Shown here piece after piece: positions 1-5,900 of a stretch of DNA of 10,594 nt (position 1 is its first letter; every line of letters begins with the position of its first letter). Source of the stretch: Trichomonas tenax. Taxonomy: Eukaryota; Parabasalia; Trichomonadida; Trichomonadidae. Position numbers and translations under genes: made by a program. Below the pieces are notes generated by a model. The model searched no databases, was not told the origin of the DNA, and saw only the letters and a program-made list of their open reading frames with translations. The stretch lies in assembly GCA_023091735.1 (NCBI GenBank), contig JALKBU010001474.1:1-10594 (forward strand), written 5' to 3'.

Positions 1-333
1 ACAATCTAATATATTTATAATATCACCAGATAATTCTAATGTCATATCTTTATTATAATTTACTATGATTTCATCTCTAAATATTACTTGTTGTAAGTAT
101 TCTGGAATTGATGATAAATCTAATGTTGTAATTGTTTTAAAATAATAAGTTTTAGTGCTATATGATGTTTGTATTTTTATGTAATCGTTTTCATCATATA
201 ATATTATAATTGAATTGAAAGAAACATTTTTAATACGTATCATAATATTCACACTATCATTTAATGGTATTTCTGTGTTAATATTAATCTTATTGTAATT
301 TACTGGATCCGTCGATTTCAAATAGAAATACAT
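1..333 (-). CDS. Partial unknown protein, divergent to the tail-fibre-like gene (C-terminus off the left edge)
   Basis: An open minus-strand frame of 111 codons starts at ATG 333-331 and is uninterrupted to the window edge, which is notable in such AT-rich DNA. The N-terminus reads MYFYLKSTDPVNYNKI and the rest is rich in Ile, Asn, Ser, Thr and Tyr, with alternating hydrophobic residues suggesting beta strands. No signal peptide, membrane span or catalytic motif is visible. The start lies 17 bp from the start of the divergent gene at 351, so the two probably share a control region and origin. I do not recognise the family. Because the neighbour looks like a virion fibre protein, a structural protein of the same Maverick/Polinton-like or viral element is possible, but that is inference from position only. 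The real length is unknown. Confidence 0.6.
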   Translation of the reverse strand, partial: MYFYLKSTDPVNYNKININTEIPLNDSVNIMIRIKNVSFNSIIILYDENDYIKIQTSYSTKTYYFKTITTLDLSSIPEYLQQVIFRDEIIVNYNKDMTLELSGDIINILDC

Positions 334-350
334 GTTTTATTAATTTTAAA
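334..350. promoter_or_regulatory. 17-bp divergent intergenic spacer
   Basis: These 17 bases are all that separates the two divergent start codons, so any core promoter is either this AT-only stretch (one G) or lies inside the opposing genes. It contains TTAATTTTAAA, which is nearly self-complementary. I see no trichomonad initiator (TCAYTWY) on either strand here. Very short 5' leaders are normal in trichomonads, so the spacing is feasible. That it works as a bidirectional promoter is inferred only from gene arrangement. Confidence 0.3.
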
Positions 351-2411
351 ATGTCAGTTGCTCCTTATTCATATATTAGCGAAAGATCTAAGTGTTTAGT
401 ATTTGGTAAATACATATTAAGTTTTGATAATATAAATTTAATATTATTTGATGGTAATACATCACGAAGGATTTATATAGATAAAACATTTGATTCAAAA
501 CAAACAATAGTATACGTACCATTTATATCAAATAATGACATTATATTTAAAGAAAGTACAATTGATGAATCCATTAGAGATTCATCAACACATATTATTT
601 ATTTAATTAGTTTACTAAATAATAACTTTGAGTTTAATAATATCATTAAATTCAAAAAACCTATAGAAATATCTGACAAAGTAATATCTAATATTTTAAG
701 TGATGAAACAAATGTAGAATTATTAACATTAGATTATTTAAATAAACATCACGATGAATCTAAAGGTGATTCTGGACCACAAGGACCTAAAGGTGATAAT
801 GGCGTTGATGGAAGTACTTCAAGTTGGTTGTTAGATTTGATTAGTATTGGATTAACTGCCACTGCTTGGTTAACATTACAAGACGAGATAAATGCTCTGT
901 GGTCTTATATTGGTGGTGATACTGGTATGGATCTAGCAACTGATACGTTTAATAGCTTTGGTAATGTTGGATCTAACTTCTCTCAAAGGATGAGTAACTT
1001 CGTAAGACGTATATCAGGTGGATACCAAGAATTATCTACAACATTAAATCAAGCTAATAGTATACTACAAGAAATAGCAGATGCTGTAGACTTTGAAGGA
1101 TTGGATGTATTACAAGACGCATTTGAACATCTAAACACTGTAAGAAATGACATAACACTATTTGATACAGTATTACCTCCAGATTGGTTCGATTTCCCAA
1201 TTGTAATGACTAGAGAGTTAAAATCTAATGGGATTGTTGAAAGAGATGCTAATACACGAGACTTCCAATTATTTGAAAAGATCATTAGATTGTATCCAAC
1301 CTTTAAATTACTATTAGATGAAGTTTTACATAGAATAGAAAGTAAGAAGTTTAGTGTTGATCGAAATAGTAATCTTTATTATAATACTATATCTCTAATG
1401 TTAATAGCACATCTCCAAAACATTACGAATACACTATTCAAACATAAAGCCGAAGATACAGATGTTAAAAGCATTAAAACTAATGTTACCGATATTAGTG
1501 CGAAACTTGATAACAAACTTGATAAAGGTAATAACAAAATCATATATGTACACGAGATTAAAGGATTTGTTAAAAAGGATAGAGATGATTATGTTATTAA
1601 GAATGATGACGGATCAGAGAAAACAGTACTACCAGAACCACCACAGTTAATAATCCCATCTTTCACTAATGGTTTAGAGAGTACTTCGATTATTATAAAA
1701 GGTAAAGACGGTAATATAAATGTTGAACAGGTTTTAGATACTAAAGCTGATAAGAACCATACACATACAGAATTAGATACTGTATCAATTAATAAAATCA
1801 CTCCTTGGAATTATGAAGAAGGTGGAATAGCTTTAATTAAACCACCAATATTTACAGGAGGTCTGATTACGAATAATGATATAATATATATGGATCCAAA
1901 TTCGAATAATATATTATATATAATTGAAGAATTAAATAATAAATCTAATGTTAACCATACACATAATAAATTCGAATCATTACAGGTAGATGATATAAAT
2001 ATTAAAAATCAATTTCTTATTAAAAACAAAACTATCTTTGATTTAATATACCCAATTGGTTCGATTTATACATCTATGAATAATACTAACCCATCTACAT
2101 TATTTGGATTTGGCACATGGATACAAATTACAGATAGATTCTTATATTGTGCTAATAGTAGTAATCAAATAGGTGATTCTAAAAAGATATCTGTTAGTAA
2201 CTTACCACAACATAATCACAACTGTATGTAGCAAGATGTTAATTCTGGTGGGTTTAAAGCAGGTGCTATGACACATGGTGATTATTGGACATCAGAATTA
2301 ACATTTGATGATAAAAACACATTTATACACACATATGATAATCCAGAATTTAAAAATACAGATTATATGCCACCATATATTACAGTGTATTGTTGGTATA
2401 GAACTAAATAA
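351..2411 (+). pseudogene. Phage tail-fibre/baseplate-like protein with collagen-like tract, interrupted by TAG at 2229-2231
   Basis: A 626-codon frame starts at ATG 351. In order it shows: a beta-rich N-terminal region (1-135); five collagen-like Gly-X-Y triplets at 139-154 (GDS-GPQ-GPK-GDN-GVD-G); a hydrophobic stretch (160-184) and helical region to about 390; two tail-type repeats with NHTH at 469-472 and 535-538; and, from about 565, the start of a phage Gp10-C-like baseplate domain (YPIGSIY, then STLFGFGTW, then LPQHNHN). The TAG stops the frame inside that domain. The same frame continues without a shift for 59 sense codons to a TAA at 2409-2411 and ends with MPPYITVYCWYRT, the expected end of this domain. 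The break is therefore a simple nonsense change or a sequencing error. In phages such proteins bind receptors or form the baseplate; here a virion or adhesion role in a Maverick/Polinton-like element is inferred. Standard genetic code assumed. Confidence 0.7.
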
Positions 2412-2492
2412 AACTATTCTGCTGGTAGACAAAAGAATCCAAGATTACAAAAGAAATCTAAAGAAGAAGATTCCGAAATAGGTTATGATTAA

Positions 2493-2640
2493 TTAATTAA
2501 TAAATATATTATTTTTATTTTTAAGTTTAACTTCTGTAATCTCTCTGGGAAAGAATACTGATATGTATAACTTGAAATTTATTGGATAAAAAATATTGAT
2601 TTTTTTTAATTATTTTTTTTTTTTATTTTTGTTTGGAATT
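2493..2640. other. AT-rich spacer with poly-T tracts, no gene seen
   Basis: After the last in-frame stop of the tail-fibre-like gene (2490-2492) there is very AT-rich DNA with runs of T, including T7-8 near 2600 and T12 at 2613-2624. No reading frame of note or RNA gene is visible. The tract sits just before an abrupt rise in GC, so it may mark the edge between the left mobile-like block and a different sequence. I could not identify a terminal inverted repeat or target-site duplication. Confidence 0.5.
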
Positions 2641-2666
2641 TATATTGGGAATTGAGCTGATAGGAG

Positions 2667-2711
2667 AACATTTAGCAAACTTTGTCCTACGTCCAAAGTT
2701 TGCTAAATGTT
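2667..2711. repeat. Perfect 18-bp inverted repeat (hairpin, 9-nt loop)
   Basis: The left arm AACATTTAGCAAACTTTG (2667-2684) is the exact reverse complement of 2694-2711, separated by TCCTACGTC (2685-2693). A perfect 18-bp stem is far beyond chance in a spacer this size. It lies 86 bases after the T12 tract and about 220 bases before the protease start. It could form a cruciform or RNA hairpin, or be part of a mobile-element end or structured RNA. There is no T-run immediately after it, so it is not a simple terminator. Confidence 0.85.
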
Positions 2712-2720
2712 TATAACTAA

Positions 2721-2866
2721 CTGAGGACACTGGACTGTTCCTCAGGTTGAAACTAAGAGTTTTGCCGATGCTCTGACCTCAAGATTAGGGTCTGCCCCGT
2801 AGCAACCTCCTGCAAGCATTCATCAAAATGGCTATTGTTGTGTAAACTTCACAAATTATGCAGGGG
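2721..2866. other. Cluster of smaller hairpins in locally GC-rich spacer
   Basis: Successive self-complementary pairs follow the large hairpin: CTGAGGA (2721-2727) with TCCTCAG (2739-2745); AGAG (2756-2759) with CTCT (2771-2774); GACC (2775-2778) with GGTC (2789-2792); and CTCCTGCA (2807-2814) with TGCAGGGG (2859-2866, one G-T wobble). The last pair encloses TTGTG/CACAA (2838-2842 and 2850-2854). Local GC reaches about 53% at 2761-2820, against roughly a quarter to a third around it. This could be a structured non-coding RNA or an element remnant. No known RNA family is recognised, and the short stems alone are weak evidence. Confidence 0.3.
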
Positions 2867-2930
2867 ACTTGCATCTTGTCGAACATCTGGGTATAGTCGA
2901 AATTTTTCCAACATATTTTTTAAATAGCGA

Positions 2931-5900
2931 ATGAACTTCTTTTGTTTAAGAGCGAATCCAAAGAGCAATTTCAAGGAATGGGCGAAAGAGTTCACTGTTG
3001 CGGCCAAAGAAAACAAAGGATTGTACAATTTTGATAATGATTTGTCCCCTGATTTCGATAATATTCTTTTTGCCAACGAAGACCACAGAGAAGCCAAGGA
3101 GTACTTCATTGAAACGCAGATGTCAAGCATAATCAACTCCCTTTTGGGCCTAAAGAAGGGTGCATCGAATCTTGTTCCTTCGATTCTCGGAAAATTTACA
3201 GGAATGATACATTCTTTTCTCCTCAATGGACGATATGAGAGCATGGAATCATTTCTACCGTTGTTTGATTCAACAAAACCGTATTACAGCGATAATAGTC
3301 ATAAATATAAAAAAAATATGTGCGATTTTGCGGATAATCATTTGATTTTAATTGCATCAATGATTCCAGAAATAGGTGAACCAAACAAAAATAGATTTTT
3401 CAAGTTCATTTTGCAAGTTATGATCAAATTATCGAAATGCGTTGACTACGATCTTCTTGCAGATGCAGAAACAATGATTTCAAACGAATTGTTGTTGATT
3501 TTACCTAAAGTATCAATTGAATTATTAGATTTAATCATTGAATACGCAAAGTGTAGCAAAAATGATTTAGCAAGCACTTTAATAACACAAATTTACGATA
3601 TGACTAAACAAGATCCTGCTCATGCATCAAATTATACACCTCAAATGCTTATAATTCATTCAAAAGGATTTACTTTTGAAAAAACTAGTCTAATGAACGA
3701 TATAGTTGCAGGACTTTATCCAGAAGACTTTGTTAAGAGCATTTCTCCAGTTATTAGCGGTATTATTGATTCATTAAATATTGATCAAATTTTGGGATGC
3801 ATTGACCAATTTGATGAAGAGATTCAGTCAAAAATGATAGAAACAATTGGCAGGAAGTCCAATTATAAAGATCAAAATGAAAATCTGAAATTAATTCAAA
3901 AAATTTTCGATTTATACCAAAATAACTCAGATCAAATTCCATGGCAAATGCTGCTGGACATAGTCGAATCAAGCGGAGATAAAATAAGCGCAGAAGTTTG
4001 CACAGTAATCGCTGAACAAATCTTAAAATCACAATCAATACAAAACAAAATTGTTGGCACAATTTTTGCGACCCTCATCACAAAAGTTTCATGTAAAATC
4101 GACCAAAGGAATTTGCTATTCATAACATACTTCCAAAATATTCTTGCTAGCGGCCCAAGATTGCAGAATTACCAAAAAGATTCGTTTTTGGCATTCTTTA
4201 GATTGACATACAATAAAAAACACACAATTGAAGTCCTTTGTTCATACTATGATCGCAACAAAGAATTGGTCGAGGCTTTAATATTAGATGTAATAAATGA
4301 CACTCAGCCATACGTTGCAGGACTGCAAAAGTCAATATCAGATATACGTCCAAAACTAGAAAAAATCCATGTTCAATCAATTTATGGAAACAGAGAAATT
4401 AAAATAAACAAAAAATGGTCAATCGATGAACTCTACGAATACTTCTCAGCACTTGAAGGCCAAGCGAAGTTCAATTTTGTTCTGCTTCAAAATAATGTCC
4501 CAATCAATGATAAAATTTCTGTTTCCAATTTGAATATCGAAAGATCAAATTTGCTGACAATCCAATATAAGACAGAAACAATTGTTCCGAAAATTGCGGT
4601 CAACATTGAGTTGAGGATTGGAAACTCCAAGGACTCAAAAATTATCTCAGTTCCATCGAGCATCAAAATTCTGGATCTACAGAAAGTCATCACAATTAAC
4701 TGCAACTTGAAGAAAAACTGCACCTTTAAGTACAACAACAAAAACATTTCCAATTACATGTCCCTACAAGATCTTGCTATGGATAAGACAGATACAATCA
4801 TTGTCACTGATGAATCGAACGAAGATGAAGAAGAAGAGGAAGAGTTGATTCCATATGATTTCCTAATGAATCTGATTCGCCATTCACCCAATAGTAAGAT
4901 ATTAATGGACATCAATCCACCAAAGGCGATTAGAGAAAGATTCCAATATATGGAACAGTTCGTTGATGATCTCAAGAAAGAAGATCAATCTTTATTCAGC
5001 TACTACATATTCGCTTTGGAACAGTTTGAACCACTCCGTATCAAGGATTTCTTGGAAAAAGGCGGCTATGAAGTTATTGTTGACAAAATTATTGATGGTT
5101 TGAATTTAACTCCATTATTAACAAATATTCTCATGCAAAGCCTTGACTGCGAATACCATTTGAATGAATTTGTTACAGCTTTGTTTTCCGACCGTCCAGC
5201 AGAAGCATCGAATATGCTCGAATTCTTGTATAAAAGCCACTCATTGATTGACAAAATCCAAATCCCAGATCCAACGAATCTCAAGATTTTCTTGGATAGA
5301 GCCAATGATAAAGACATTGAAAGAGTCATCGGAGCTATTCAGCAAAATCCAAAGTTTTACGATACTCTTCTAAAGTATTGCAGAGAAGATATGAAAGGAT
5401 TTTACAAACTCTTTGAATTGCTCTGCTCACCAGAATCGACATTCAAAGATTTAATGTCCTTCATCAGCATTCCAAGATCCAACAAAGCGAAAATCATGAA
5501 TCAATTGGATTCAATGCGATTATCAGACGACAATAAGGATGATCTTTATCAAGCAATGCTTGATCAGCCAGCAGCAACACAGATTAGAATGCTTTCCATC
5601 CTCAAAAGCTACGTAATTCCAGATCATTTAGTTGATTTGATTCTCAAGAAATTCGAAGACGTTAATTTCGAGAAATTTAACATAGAAAAGTTCGACGGTA
5701 ATTCAGCAGGATCAAACAACGAGTTCATTGTAGGATTGAACAACCTCTGTAATACTTGCTACGTCAACGCAACAATTCAGCAATTATTCTTCTGCACAAG
5801 ATTTCTTGAATACATTCTAGCGCAAGAATACGATAATCCAGAATTGAGAGAGTTGCGCAATGTGTTTGTCCAACTTAATGCCAAGAAAGAAATGAAATAC

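Larger units (their letters stand above)
2623..2919 (-). pseudogene. Possible degenerate coding repeat, minus strand (unrecognised)
   Basis: One minus-strand frame from 2919 to the TAA at 2625-2623 is interrupted only by TAA at 2787-2785 and TGA at 2781-2779. The upstream part contains MQVPCIICEV and MNACRRLLRGRP. The downstream part is 51 open codons containing SIGKTLSFNLRNSPVSSVSY and ending in SIPNINSKQK. Amino-acid composition is more balanced and GC richer than the flanks, which is why I list it. There is no known domain. It may be a fragment of a dispersed trichomonad repeat or merely a chance frame in a structured region, since it overlaps an 18-bp inverted repeat. Confidence 0.25.

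Noticed and set aside
2224..2231. GTATGT at 2224-2229 matches the trichomonad 5' splice site and overlaps the TAG, so an intron could remove the stop.
   Set aside because: No ACTAACACACAG-type 3' site follows, and the sequence right after the stop already encodes the expected domain in the same frame, so splicing would remove real coding sequence.
2229..2411. Reassigned stop codons (TAG/TAA read as glutamine, as in some protists).
   Set aside because: The 626 preceding codons and the 1935-codon protease have no in-frame TAA or TAG despite AT-rich sequence, which fits the standard code.
2712..2726. ACTAAC followed by TGAG as a possible intron branch/3' splice site before the protease.
   Set aside because: It lacks the fixed ACACAG part of the trichomonad consensus, and no GTATGT lies at a suitable distance with an upstream coding exon.
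2828..2845. A five-codon frame (ATG GCT ATT GTT GTG TAA) as an upstream ORF of the protease.
   Set aside because: It is too short to support and about 100 bases from the start, whereas trichomonad leaders are usually far shorter.
2849..3244. A 131-codon minus-strand frame across the protease 5' end.
   Set aside because: It is mostly antisense to the well-supported protease frame and shows no domain of its own.
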